Shown here piece by piece: positions 54,114 through 63,309 of a stretch of 64,000 nucleotides of DNA. The stretch spans positions 682,001-746,000 of the forward strand of contig NZ_JALPNF010000001.1 in assembly GCF_023195535.1 (NCBI RefSeq), written 5' to 3'. The notes beneath the pieces were generated by a model. That model searched no databases. It was given only the letters and a program-made list of their open reading frames with translations, and had not been told where the DNA came from. This DNA is from Sphingomonas faeni. Lineage in GTDB: Bacteria > Pseudomonadota > Alphaproteobacteria > Sphingomonadales > Sphingomonadaceae. Positions within the stretch are counted from its first letter, which is position 1, and every line of letters begins with the position of its first letter. The translations under genes and the position numbers were made by a program.

Positions 54114-56377
54114 TCGTACTTCCTGCGGCCTTGGACGGCCCGAAATCCAGACGTCTCATCTTGAAACCGAGCGTGCCGCGATCTCAAAATATGCGCAGGA
54201 CGTTTGAGGACGGGCGGATCGCGCCAGGGATGGCGATCGCCTGCAGTCAGTATCGTGACGACCGTCCCGGTCCCCAAGGTCAGCGCGACCCCGCCTGTCC
54301 GACGCAGAACACGGCGATCCAGCTTCAGCCACCGCGGCACGCAACGTTTAGGCAGACCGCGTTCGCTGACCACGACGTCGGCGCTACGACACGCGGAAAT
54401 AAGTTCGCCGATCGGCACCATATAAGCGCTGCGCGTCGCAAGGATCCGCCACATCCGTCCTCGCGCGGCGATATCGGTGACGCACAGATCGCGGCTGCAT
54501 CGTGCATCGGGCTGGTCCGCAAGCAGGAGTGGCTCACCATCCACCCCGCCATTCTCGGCGAGCATGTCGCGCGTATAATCGCCGGCCCGGTCGCGCAGCA
54601 TAGCCAGTCCCGCCGCCGTCCGCACCGCCACGTGGCGGCCGTCACCGGTAACGAGAACATCGGGTGCAGGTGTCGTCAACGCCCAGATCGCACCGGCGGC
54701 GAGCGGCAGCAGTCCCAGTCGGCGCAACCGCGTCCGCCACAACGCAATCCAGATACCGCCGATCACCATCAGCGCGAATGCTGGCGTCGGCATTGCGGGC
54801 AAGGATCGTACCGAACCCGGCGCGTCGGCGACGATATGGGCCAACCATAGCAGCGCATCGAGCGACCGCTGCACCAGCCACCAGACCGGTGCGCCCAGGC
54901 CGCCAGCGTCGAGTAGCAACGCCAACGCCTCCAGCGGCATCACTACGAACGTCGTCAGCGGGATCGCGACGATGTTGGCGAACGCGCCGTACAGGCCCGC
55001 CTTGTGGAAATGATAGACCGCGATCGGCATCAGCGCGAATTCGACCAGCAGCCCCGTCAGCAGCAGCGACGCGACGCCGCGCGCGAGTCTACGCCCGCGC
55101 CCCTCGTCATGCGGGCCGAAGAACGCGCGGATCACCGGATGTTCGTGCAACGCCATGATCGCGGTGATCGCCGCAAACGAGAGCTGAAAGCTCGGCCCGG
55201 CCGCCGATTCGGGCAGGACCAGCATCACGCACGCGGCGCCGGCTGCGACGAGCCGCAAAGTCATCGCCTCGCGTCCCATCGCCAGCGCCGCCAGCACGAG
55301 CAGAGCGGCGACACACGACCGGATCGTCGGCACCTGGCTTCCAGTCAGCAACGTATAGCCGATCGCCGCCGCCGCACCCGCCAACGCGGCAATCAACGGC
55401 AGTCGCGCGTGCAAAGCCAGCCACGGACTGAGCGCCAGCAGACGCAACACGATCAGCATCGTCGCCGCCACCGCCGCGGTGATGTGCAATCCGCTAACAG
55501 ACAACAGATGTGCGAGCCCCGCCCGGCGCATCGCCTCCGAATCCTCCTCGCTGATCGCGCCGACGTCGCCGGTCGCAAGGGCGGCGGCGATACCGCCCGC
55601 ACTGCCATCCAGCCGCGAGACGATATGGTGCGAGAGCGCGACGCGGATGCCGGCACCCGATTCGCTCGACCTTGTCACGACCACCGGTGCGAAACCGCGC
55701 CCCGTCGCGCCGATACCACCAAACCACGCGACGCGCGCGAAATCGTACGCGCCCGGCACCGCGGGCAGCGGCGGTGGCATCAGCCGTGCCCGCAACTGGA
55801 TGACCGCCCCCGTCCCCAGCAGCTTCGGCGCATCTGCCTCCGCCAGATTGACGCGGACGCGGTACGGCAAGGCGACTGGCTGCCCGTTGGTCTCCACCCC
55901 CTTCCCAACCGGCAATACCGTCAGCCGAACCAGCTTCCGCGCCGCCAACGGTTCGATCGCCTCGACCTTCGCCGAGAAACGCGCGATCGTCGGACCGCCC
56001 AGAACCGGCCGCGCCACCCATTCCGATCGCGCCCAGATCAACCCGAGCCCCAGCGCCGCCGTCAGCAACCCGATCGCCAGCGCGCGCGCCGCACGCCCAC
56101 CCTGCCCCACGGCCAGGCACGCAAGCCCGCTCGCCACCAACAGCAGCACCGCCACGCACCACGCTGCCGGGTCCGGCAACGCAAACCACAAAGCGATCCC
56201 GCCGCCCAGCATCACCGGCAACCACAGCACCAGCTGGTCGCGCTCCGCCTCCAGCCAACGCTCGACCGCCAGCCCCCCGCCCTTCACGGCAAGCCCGACG
56301 ACAGCCCCCCATCGCGGCACGCCCATTTGTCGCCGCCAAGGACGCATGCTAGGGGCGGCGACGGCTGTCATGGCCAT
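54041..56377 (-). CDS. comEC: ComEC/Rec2-family membrane protein
   Basis: Polytopic inner-membrane protein of 778 residues of the ComEC/Rec2 family, the channel for single-stranded DNA entry in competent bacteria. An N-terminal DUF4131-like region precedes the competence domain ([39 protein letters not shown]) with many transmembrane helices. The C-terminal beta-lactamase-like domain found in longer members seems reduced. The final residues, from about [11 protein letters not shown], are encoded by a palindromic repeat, so the normal end was probably lost. GGAG precedes the ATG. Divergent from gltX by only about 39 bases. Confidence 0.93.
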   Translation of the reverse strand: MAMTAVAAPSMRPWRRQMGVPRWGAVVGLAVKGGGLAVERWLEAERDQLVLWLPVMLGGGIALWFALPDPAAWCVAVLLLVASGLACLAVGQGGRAARALAIGLLTAALGLGLIWARSEWVARPVLGGPTIARFSAKVEAIEPLAARKLVRLTVLPVGKGVETNGQPVALPYRVRVNLAEADAPKLLGTGAVIQLRARLMPPPLPAVPGAYDFARVAWFGGIGATGRGFAPVVVTRSSESGAGIRVALSHHIVSRLDGSAGGIAAALATGDVGAISEEDSEAMRRAGLAHLLSVSGLHITAAVAATMLIVLRLLALSPWLALHARLPLIAALAGAAAAIGYTLLTGSQVPTIRSCVAALLVLAALAMGREAMTLRLVAAGAACVMLVLPESAAGPSFQLSFAAITAIMALHEHPVIRAFFGPHDEGRGRRLARGVASLLLTGLLVEFALMPIAVYHFHKAGLYGAFANIVAIPLTTFVVMPLEALALLLDAGGLGAPVWWLVQRSLDALLWLAHIVADAPGSVRSLPAMPTPAFALMVIGGIWIALWRTRLRRLGLLPLAAGAIWALTTPAPDVLVTGDGRHVAVRTAAGLAMLRDRAGDYTRDMLAENGGVDGEPLLLADQPDARCSRDLCVTDIAARGRMWRILATRSAYMVPIGELISACRSADVVVSERGLPKRCVPRWLKLDRRVLRRTGGVALTLGTGTVVTILTAGDRHPWRDPPVLKRPAHILRSRHARFQDETSGFRAVQGRRKYDVHATAQRRAGDGDRETIPNSMKD

Positions 56378-56416
56378 CGTTTCTCCATTGTTTCATCAGT
56401 CTGGGAGCACCCGCGG

Positions 56417-57847
56417 TTGGGCGCAATATCTGATACGGGCACCGCCAATTCGGCCGCACCCGTGGTTACCCGTTTCGCTCCGTCGCCGACGGGCTTCCTG
56501 CATCTTGGCGGCGCGCGCACCGCGCTGTTCAACTGGCTGTTCGCGAAAGCAAACGGGGGTAAATTCCTGCTGCGGATCGAGGATACCGACCGGGTCCGCT
56601 CGACCCAGCCGGCGATCGACGCGATCATCGACGGGATGCGCTGGCTCGGGCTCGACTGGGACGGCGACGTCGTCATGCAGTTCGCCGGCGCCGAGCGCCA
56701 CGCGCAGGTCGCGCACGAAATGGTGGCAAACGGCCACGCCTATCGCTGCTACATGACCAACGACGAAATCGCCGCGATGCGCGCCGAGGCGCAGGCCGCG
56801 AAGAAGCCGCTCCGCATCCGCAGCCCGTGGCGCGATCGACCGGCGAGCGAAGCCCCCGACTTGCCCCACGTCGTCCGCCTGCGCGCCCCGCAGGAAGGTG
56901 CCGTCACGATCGAGGACCGCGTACAAGGCGCCGTCACGGTCAAGAACGAAGAGATCGACGACCTGGTCCTGCTCCGCTCGGACGGTACGCCGACCTACAT
57001 GCTCGCCGTCGTCGTCGACGATCACGACATGGGCGTCACCCACGTCATCCGCGGCGACGATCATCTCAACAATGCGTTCCGGCAGCTGCCGATCTACCGC
57101 GCGATGGGCTGGCCCGAGCCGATCTACGCGCACATCCCGCTGATCCACGGCCCCGACGGCGCCAAGCTGTCGAAGCGTCACGGCGCGGTCGGCATCGAGG
57201 CGTATCGCGACGAGATGGGCATCCTGCCCGAGGCGTTCGATAATTACCTGCTCCGGCTCGGTTGGGGTCACGGCGACGACGAGATCATCAGCCGCGACCA
57301 GGCGGTCGAGTGGTTCGACCTGTCGGGCGTCGGCAAGTCGCCCTCGCGCTTTGATCTCAAGAAGCTAGAGAATCTCAACGGCCATTATATCCGCGAGGCC
57401 GACGATGCGCGGCTAGCGCAGCTTGCGGCCGACCGGCTCGGTCACGGTTTGCCGGACGGCGGATTGGCGCTTCTGACTCGGGCGATGCCGGTCCTGAAGC
57501 CACGTGCAGCAAACCTGAACGAGCTGGCCGAAGGGTCGAATTTCCTGTTCAGCCAGCGTCCTTTGGCGATGGATGACGCCGCGGCGAGCCTTTTACAGGG
57601 TGAAGCGAGTGCGATTTTGGCGAATGCGCATGCTGAACTTGACGCGCTCGACAAGTGGGATACGGAAGCGCTCGAAGGTGCGGTACGGCGCGTGGCCGAA
57701 GCCCGGGGCGTCAAACTCGGGCAGGTCGCACAGCCGCTTCGTGCCGCACTGACGGGACGCAAGACGTCGCCGGGAATATTCGACGTGCTCGACCTGCTCG
57801 GGCGCGACGAGAGCCTCGGTCGGATCGCCGACCGGATGGCTAGCTGA
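56417..57847 (+). CDS. gltX: Glutamyl-tRNA synthetase
   Basis: Class I aminoacyl-tRNA synthetase that charges tRNA-Glu. The 476-residue protein has the HIGH-type motif [17 protein letters not shown], the region [10 protein letters not shown] and the KMSKS-type motif KLSKRHG. No in-frame ATG exists near the conserved N-terminus. A TTG at 56417 with GGGAG nine bases upstream gives a typical sphingomonad-length N-terminus; a GTG at 56462 ([11 protein letters not shown]) is the other candidate. Followed by gltA after 25 bases. Confidence 0.95.
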   Translation: MGAISDTGTANSAAPVVTRFAPSPTGFLHLGGARTALFNWLFAKANGGKFLLRIEDTDRVRSTQPAIDAIIDGMRWLGLDWDGDVVMQFAGAERHAQVAHEMVANGHAYRCYMTNDEIAAMRAEAQAAKKPLRIRSPWRDRPASEAPDLPHVVRLRAPQEGAVTIEDRVQGAVTVKNEEIDDLVLLRSDGTPTYMLAVVVDDHDMGVTHVIRGDDHLNNAFRQLPIYRAMGWPEPIYAHIPLIHGPDGAKLSKRHGAVGIEAYRDEMGILPEAFDNYLLRLGWGHGDDEIISRDQAVEWFDLSGVGKSPSRFDLKKLENLNGHYIREADDARLAQLAADRLGHGLPDGGLALLTRAMPVLKPRAANLNELAEGSNFLFSQRPLAMDDAAASLLQGEASAILANAHAELDALDKWDTEALEGAVRRVAEARGVKLGQVAQPLRAALTGRKTSPGIFDVLDLLGRDESLGRIADRMAS

Positions 57848-57872
57848 TAAGATTTCGAGGAAGGATACAAGC

Positions 57873-59156
57873 ATGAGCGAGACCGCAACCCTCAAGGTCG
57901 ACGGCAAGGATTTCGATTATCCGGTGATGTCCGGAACGGTCGGACCCGACGTCATCGATATCCGCAAGCTGTACGCACAGACGGACAATTTCACCTATGA
58001 TCCGGGCTTCACCTCGACGGCGTCGTGCCAGTCGAAGCTGACCTATATCGATGGTGACGCGGGCACGTTGCTGCACCGCGGCTACACGATCGGCGAGCTG
58101 GCCGAGAAGTCGAACTTCATGGAAGTCGCCTATCTGCTGCTCAACGGCGAACTGCCGAGCGAAGACGAGCTGGCGAACTTCTCGAACACGATCACCCGCC
58201 ACACGATGGTGCACGAGCAGCTCGCGCAGTTCTTCCGTGGCTTCCGCCGCGATGCGCATCCGATGGCGATCCTGTGCGGCGTCGTCGGCGCGCTGTCGGC
58301 CTTCTATCACGATTCGACCGACATCCACGATCCGGCACAGCGCGTCATCGCGTCGCATCGCCTGATCGCCAAGATGCCGACGATCGCCGCGATGGCGTAC
58401 AAGTACAGCGTCGGCCAGCCGTTCGTCTATCCGGACAACACGCTGAGCTACACCGGCAATTTCCTGAAGATGACGTTCGGCGTGCCGGCCGAGAAGTATG
58501 TCGTGAACCCGATCGTTGAAAAGGCGATGGACCGCATCTTCATCCTTCACGCCGACCACGAGCAGAACGCGTCGACCTCGACCGTTCGTCTCGCCGGCTC
58601 GTCGGGCGCCAACCCGTTCGCATGCATCGCCGCCGGCATCGCCTGCCTGTGGGGCCCCGCGCACGGCGGCGCGAACGAGGCCGCGCTCAACATGCTGCAC
58701 GAGATCGGCACGGTCGACCGCATCCCCGAGTATATCGCGCGCGCCAAGGACAAGAACGATCCGTTCCGCCTGATGGGCTTCGGTCACCGCGTATACAAGA
58801 ACTACGACCCGCGCGCGGCCGTCATGCAGACGACCGTCAAGGAAGTGCTCGGCGAACTGGGCGTCACCGATCCCGTGTTCGACGTCGCGATCGAGCTCGA
58901 GCGTCTGGCGCTCAGCGATCCGTACTTCATCGAGAAGAAGCTGTTCCCGAACGTCGATTTCTACTCGGGCGTGATCCTGTCGGCGATCGGCTTCCCGACC
59001 TCGATGTTCACCGTCCTCTTCGCGCTCGCCCGCACCGTCGGCTGGGTCGCGCAGTGGAACGAGATGATCACCGATCCCGACCAGAAGATCGGCCGTCCGC
59101 GTCAGCTGTACAGCGGCCCGACCGCACGTGACTACGTCCCGATGGCGTCACGCTGA
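57873..59156 (+). CDS. gltA: Citrate synthase
   Basis: Type II citrate synthase of the TCA cycle, 427 residues. Catalytic segments are [11 protein letters not shown] (His), [12 protein letters not shown] (His) and [15 protein letters not shown] with [13 protein letters not shown] (Asp region FDVAIELE). AGGAAGGA precedes the ATG. The short gap after gltX suggests co-transcription, a common alphaproteobacterial pairing. Its stop overlaps the next small gene by one base. Confidence 0.98.
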   Translation: MSETATLKVDGKDFDYPVMSGTVGPDVIDIRKLYAQTDNFTYDPGFTSTASCQSKLTYIDGDAGTLLHRGYTIGELAEKSNFMEVAYLLLNGELPSEDELANFSNTITRHTMVHEQLAQFFRGFRRDAHPMAILCGVVGALSAFYHDSTDIHDPAQRVIASHRLIAKMPTIAAMAYKYSVGQPFVYPDNTLSYTGNFLKMTFGVPAEKYVVNPIVEKAMDRIFILHADHEQNASTSTVRLAGSSGANPFACIAAGIACLWGPAHGGANEAALNMLHEIGTVDRIPEYIARAKDKNDPFRLMGFGHRVYKNYDPRAAVMQTTVKEVLGELGVTDPVFDVAIELERLALSDPYFIEKKLFPNVDFYSGVILSAIGFPTSMFTVLFALARTVGWVAQWNEMITDPDQKIGRPRQLYSGPTARDYVPMASR

Positions 59157-59359
59157 TGAAAACGCTCCGGCCGATCCTGATGGTCGTCGGCGTGCTCAGC
59201 GCGCTGATGGGTCTGCTCTGGATCGGCCAGGGGCTCGGTTACGTCCATTGGCCGCAGTCGAGCTTCATGCTCGACCAGCGGCCATGGGCGGATCGCGGCG
59301 CATTCCTCGCCGCATTCGGCCTTGCGCTGATATTAGTGGCGCGCCGGATCCGCCGGTAA
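59156..59359 (+). CDS. Small hypothetical membrane protein
   Basis: Unrecognised 67-residue protein with two hydrophobic segments (LMVVGVLSALMGLLWIGQGLGYV and GAFLAAFGLALILVARRI) and a basic C-terminus. Its ATG overlaps the gltA stop (TGATG), so it is probably translated by coupling with citrate synthase. Its 3' end overlaps the convergent sensor-like gene by 27 bases. Confidence 0.82.
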   Translation: MKTLRPILMVVGVLSALMGLLWIGQGLGYVHWPQSSFMLDQRPWADRGAFLAAFGLALILVARRIRR

Positions 59360-60712
59360 CGTCAGCACGAACCGCGCACCCTCGCCGGGTGCGCTCTCGA
59401 TCGTGAGATCCCCCTGCATCGCCCGCGCCAGCCGCCGTGCGATGTACAGGCCAAGCCCGTTGCCGCCGGCCTCCGACGGATCGACCCGCTCGAACTTCTC
59501 GAAAATCCGTACCTGATCCTCGGGCGCGACACCCTTGCCCTTGTCCGCGACCACGACGACCGCGTGGCTTTCGGTGCGCGTCACGGTGACGATCACCTGC
59601 GCACCACGCGGCGAATAGCGCACCGCGTTGCCGACCAGATTGACGAGGATCTGCAGCACGCGCCGGAAATCGCCGAGCGCCGCGACGCGCATGTCGACCG
59701 GCGGTCGCGCGATCATGACATCGGCATTGGCCGCGCGAACCGACAACAGCCCCGCCGCACGACGCGCGACATCGGCGAGATCGATCGGCTCGGGCAGCAG
59801 TGTGAAATCGGGCCGCTCGACCGCCTGTAGATCGACAAGGTCATCGACCAGTTCAAGCAGATGGCGGCCGGCGCTGGCGATATCCGCCGCGTAATCGGCA
59901 TAGTCGCCCTGCACCGGACCATCGGCCTGCGCATTGATGCTGTCGGCATTGGCGACGATCCGCGCGAGGGGAATGCGCAACGCCTTGTCCAGGCCACTCG
60001 TGAAGGTCGGCGAGAGCGTCGCGGTTTCGGCGGGCGGTGCGATGTCCTCGACCACCATCCGCGCCGTGCCGACGAACCCCGCGAAATCCCCCGAGGCATC
60101 GTGCCGAACGGTCGCGGTCAGCGTCACCGCGCGCCCAGAACTCCGCAGCCGCGCGGGTTGCGCCGTCATCGGCCGGCGCCGGGCGAGCGAATCGAGGATC
60201 GGCAACGTCCCGTCGGTTCCGATATCGAGCGCGAACATCGCCGTCAGCGGCTGGCCGAGCAGCGCGAACGCGTCGAAACCATGCTTCGGCCCGGCATCCA
60301 GCGTCACGAACGTCAGCCGCAACGCCGCGTCGGTCTCCCACCGCCAATCGGTCTCGCTGCCGAGAACATCATCCGGTGCACCCGGTGCAGGTCGGGTCGG
60401 ACGCCACGCGGCGATCTCGCGCCAGCCACTCACCGTCAGGCGCACATTCTCGCCGTCCGGTTGCGCGCGCACCCAGAGATCGACATCGGCTTCGTCGTCG
60501 GCGACCACCACGCCGCGCGACACGACGATGCCCAGTCGCCGTGCAAGCCGCACGATCGTCGCGAGTTGCGGCACGGCGAGCGGCGCCCCGCGCATGCCGC
60601 CGGCCCGCTGGTTGAGCGCGATCAATGCCGGGTCCGCGAACGACAGCGATCCATCGGGCGCGACGATGCCGTGCGCGATCGGGCTTTCGGTCGATGGATC
60701 GAACAGACTCAT
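59333..60712 (-). CDS. Histidine-kinase-like protein lacking the phosphoacceptor His
   Basis: Cytoplasmic sensor-like protein of 459 residues. The N-terminal 220 residues look PAS-like and have no membrane segment. The dimerisation helix reads GLDKALRIPLARI, where the normal SHELRTPL motif has Lys243 (codon at 59984-59986) in the His place. The ATP-binding domain looks intact: N-box LVNLVGNAVRYS, DKGKG, F-box region IFEKFERV and GNGLGLYIARRLA. Thus it could bind ATP but should not autophosphorylate on His in the usual way. It overlaps the DUF2336 gene by ATGA, so the two are coupled. Not assignable to a named kinase. Confidence 0.88.
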   Translation of the reverse strand: MSLFDPSTESPIAHGIVAPDGSLSFADPALIALNQRAGGMRGAPLAVPQLATIVRLARRLGIVVSRGVVVADDEADVDLWVRAQPDGENVRLTVSGWREIAAWRPTRPAPGAPDDVLGSETDWRWETDAALRLTFVTLDAGPKHGFDAFALLGQPLTAMFALDIGTDGTLPILDSLARRRPMTAQPARLRSSGRAVTLTATVRHDASGDFAGFVGTARMVVEDIAPPAETATLSPTFTSGLDKALRIPLARIVANADSINAQADGPVQGDYADYAADIASAGRHLLELVDDLVDLQAVERPDFTLLPEPIDLADVARRAAGLLSVRAANADVMIARPPVDMRVAALGDFRRVLQILVNLVGNAVRYSPRGAQVIVTVTRTESHAVVVVADKGKGVAPEDQVRIFEKFERVDPSEAGGNGLGLYIARRLARAMQGDLTIESAPGEGARFVLTLPADPARH

Positions 60713-61803
60713 CGCCGTTCCGTACGCGCCAGCGCGCGCAACGCCATCCGAAAATCACGGTCGAGCGCCAGCGGCGCGATCGACGCGCGCGCGTCCTCCA
60801 CGCCGATCGAGACGATCGCGTCGAGCGCGTCCGCGAACTCTTCGATATCCCGGCGCGGATCCGCCTCCGACAGCGCGAGGCCGATTCGGGCGATCGTCGG
60901 CCGATCCATGTCGAGCGCACGCAACGCAAGCCAAAGCCGATCGCCCTCGGGATCGAGCGTGATCGCCCGCGCCTGATCGAACGCGATGCCCAGCGCATGC
61001 GCCAGCACCGCGACAAACAGGGAAAGCCGCCGGTCGCCGATCGATTCGACCAGCACCGCCGGCAACTCATTGGGCCGCGCATCGAGCGCCGCCGCCAGCC
61101 GTGTCGCCACCGCATCGGGCCGCTCGCCCTCGTCATGTGCCGCCAGACTGCGCTGTGCCGCATCGGTGATCGCGCGGTCGGTCTCGCGGGTCGGCGACGT
61201 CAAGCCGTCGCGGATCGCCGCGGCCACCCACCAGACCAGTCGGTGGTGCTGCTCCGCGGGCAGTTCGCTGCCTCCGACCGCACCCTGCTCGTTCGCCACC
61301 CGCCGCCGACTTTCCGCCGCGAGCAATGCCGATGCCGCCGACGCCACGACGCTGTCGGGCACACCGGCCAAACGTACGAGCAGGCTCGCCTCGTCGGGTT
61401 CCGCCACCTCGACCGGCAGCGACGCCGCGATCAGATCGTGGCGGACGCGGGCGATCAGTTCGTCCATCAGGTCTTCGTCATGCAGCAGGCCCGCGCGTGT
61501 CAGCCGTTGCAGGACGGTGCCCGCGCCTGCCTTCAGGATCGCCTCGCCTGCCTCCGTCGCGCCGGCACCGGCCAGCAACCGCGCCGCATGTCGCCGGATA
61601 TCCCATTCGATCGCCCCGACGATCGCGCCGAGCACCTGTGCCAGCATCAGCCGCGTGCGATCGTCGATCCGTGCTTCCGCATCGAGGAAAAAGTCGGTGA
61701 TCGTCCCGGCCAGCCGCGTCTCGGCCCGCAGGCGCGCAGCCTCGGCTCGCTGCACTGGATCATAGGACGGCATAGCGTCTTGCATCGTTGGGCCGACCGA
61801 CAT
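60709..61803 (-). CDS. DUF2336 domain protein
   Basis: Helical protein of up to 364 residues, rich in Ala, Arg and Leu, resembling the alphaproteobacterial DUF2336 family (repeated helical pairs such as DRTRLMLAQVLGAIVGAIEWDIRRHAARLLAG). The molecular role of the family is not known to me. It is translated between a degenerate nucleotidyltransferase-like membrane protein (35 bases upstream) and the sensor-like protein (ATGA overlap), so it is likely to work with them. The start at 61803 lacks a close ribosome site; an ATG six codons on is possible. Confidence 0.85.
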   Translation of the reverse strand: MSVGPTMQDAMPSYDPVQRAEAARLRAETRLAGTITDFFLDAEARIDDRTRLMLAQVLGAIVGAIEWDIRRHAARLLAGAGATEAGEAILKAGAGTVLQRLTRAGLLHDEDLMDELIARVRHDLIAASLPVEVAEPDEASLLVRLAGVPDSVVASAASALLAAESRRRVANEQGAVGGSELPAEQHHRLVWWVAAAIRDGLTSPTRETDRAITDAAQRSLAAHDEGERPDAVATRLAAALDARPNELPAVLVESIGDRRLSLFVAVLAHALGIAFDQARAITLDPEGDRLWLALRALDMDRPTIARIGLALSEADPRRDIEEFADALDAIVSIGVEDARASIAPLALDRDFRMALRALARTERR

Positions 61804-61838
61804 GATCCCGTGCTTAGCCTCCGGTCGTTAAGGTACGC

Positions 61839-63020
61839 CTAAGGCGCACGACGCAATCGCTCGATTGCCGCCGCCAGCGTAGCGGTCGCATAGACCGCCG
61901 TCATGCCCAGCCCGAACACCGGGACTCCGATCAGCGCGAACACTGCGACGACCAGCAGATAGGCCGCCGGGCTGCCCCACCACAGCCGGCGCTCGCGCTC
62001 GAGGATGGCGCGCTCGGCCAGTCCACCGATCGCGACCGTCGCGGTGCCGATCGCCCGCGCGGTATTGTCGCCCGCATACCCGCTGACGAAGAACGCGAAG
62101 ACCAGGATCGCCGCCGCGACGACGCCGGCGATCGCGAGCGTCTGCCAGCGCGCCATCGGTGCCTCATCGCGAAGGCCGCTCAACACCGAGCCGAGCGCCA
62201 GCGCGATGCTGCCAACCAACGCCACCACCAGCCCGATCGACGAGAAGCCGAAGCCGATCGTCACCAGGCCGGCGATGCCGAGCGCCAGCCCGGCCGCACC
62301 GACGCTCGTCCCCGCCGCGCCGCGATCGACGAGCAGCGGCAACGCCAGCCGCGCGATCGGCGCGAGTACGAAGCGGTCGAACCAGCCGCGGCGTCCCGAC
62401 ACGATCGTCATCAGCACCGCGCGCCCGCGCTCCTCCAGCGTCCGCGCCTGACGCTCGATCCCGTGCCCGCCACGCACCGCGTCCGTGGGGAGCAGGACAT
62501 GGATCGCGCGAGACTGAACGGCCAATCGCAGCAGCGACGACTGGAGATCGTAATCCTGGGGCAGCGCCGCCACCTCGGCGATCCGGCTCGAGCTCAGCCG
62601 CGCGACACCGGCCCACGCCATCTGCCCACCGACGCGTTCGAAGCCGGGACCCGCATCGCCTTCGGGGACGACGAGCAGGCAATCGCCCTCCTCGCCGGCC
62701 ATCGCCTTGACGATCGCCTCGGTGGTGACGAGCCCGTCGCCGAGCATCAATATGCGCGCGAGGGGGTGGAGTTTCTCGACCGCCTCGGTCGCGGAGCGCA
62801 CCGTATCGACGCTCACGCCGCGCCGTCCGATGCGGTTGATCGCGCCGAGCAGTTCGGGCGTCATCCGCGCGACGACGACGATCACCTGCGACACGCCGGC
62901 TGCGATCAGCAACCGCGCCTGGTATTCGATAAGCGTGACGCCACTGAACGGCAGGGTCGCGGCCAGACGATCGGGACGATCGTCGGCGTCGTGTATTGCA
63001 AATAATAGACCGGCAAGCAT
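61839..63020 (-). CDS. Degenerate NTP-transferase / CDP-alcohol-transferase-like membrane protein
   Basis: Protein of 393 residues. Residues 1-205 resemble a nucleotidyltransferase fold (LIEYQARLLIAAGVSQVIVVV), but the usual LAAGxGxRM loop is replaced by MLAGLLFAIHDADDRPDRL. From FDRFVLAPIARLALPLLVDRG (about 214) it resembles the start of a CDP-alcohol phosphatidyltransferase domain with several transmembrane helices, but the DG-x2-AR-x8-G-x3-D-x3-D signature is absent; the place holds SVLSGLRDEAPMAR. It therefore looks like a fusion that has lost both active sites. First gene of a three-gene unit. Confidence 0.8.
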   Translation of the reverse strand: MLAGLLFAIHDADDRPDRLAATLPFSGVTLIEYQARLLIAAGVSQVIVVVARMTPELLGAINRIGRRGVSVDTVRSATEAVEKLHPLARILMLGDGLVTTEAIVKAMAGEEGDCLLVVPEGDAGPGFERVGGQMAWAGVARLSSSRIAEVAALPQDYDLQSSLLRLAVQSRAIHVLLPTDAVRGGHGIERQARTLEERGRAVLMTIVSGRRGWFDRFVLAPIARLALPLLVDRGAAGTSVGAAGLALGIAGLVTIGFGFSSIGLVVALVGSIALALGSVLSGLRDEAPMARWQTLAIAGVVAAAILVFAFFVSGYAGDNTARAIGTATVAIGGLAERAILERERRLWWGSPAAYLLVVAVFALIGVPVFGLGMTAVYATATLAAAIERLRRAP

Positions 63021-63067
63021 CGCAGGCTGTTAGGCGGTACACGCCGTCCTGCAAAGCCCGCGTTCGG

Positions 63068-63093
63068 CCGAACCGCCCTGCATCGTGGTTCGG
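63068..63093. other. Short inverted repeat in the divergent gap
   Basis: CCGAACC at 63068-63074 and GGTTCGG at 63087-63093 with 12 bases between. It lies between the divergent minus-strand unit and the truncated gene at the right edge, where promoters must lie. Could be an operator; the evidence is only the symmetry. Confidence 0.3.
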
Positions 63094-63309
63094 TTCGCCG
63101 TTACGGGCGAGAAACACCCGGCCGAGGTTACGAAACCCTCCGCATCGCATCCATTATCGCAAATACGACAACCGCTCTTGCCGATGCCGCCACGATCATA
63201 CGCCGTGTCGCCCCGCTTACCGGACGGATGTTCGCCGAACCGTCGCATCATCCGTTTTGTCGGGCGGCAATCCATGATACTTCCGATGTTCATGAACGGG
63301 GGTTCGTCA

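Noticed and set aside
55004..56416. A long N-terminal extension of gltX reaching back across comEC
   Set aside because: The extension is Arg/Gln-rich shadow sequence antisense to comEC, and GltX begins normally at the TTG or GTG near FAPSPTG.
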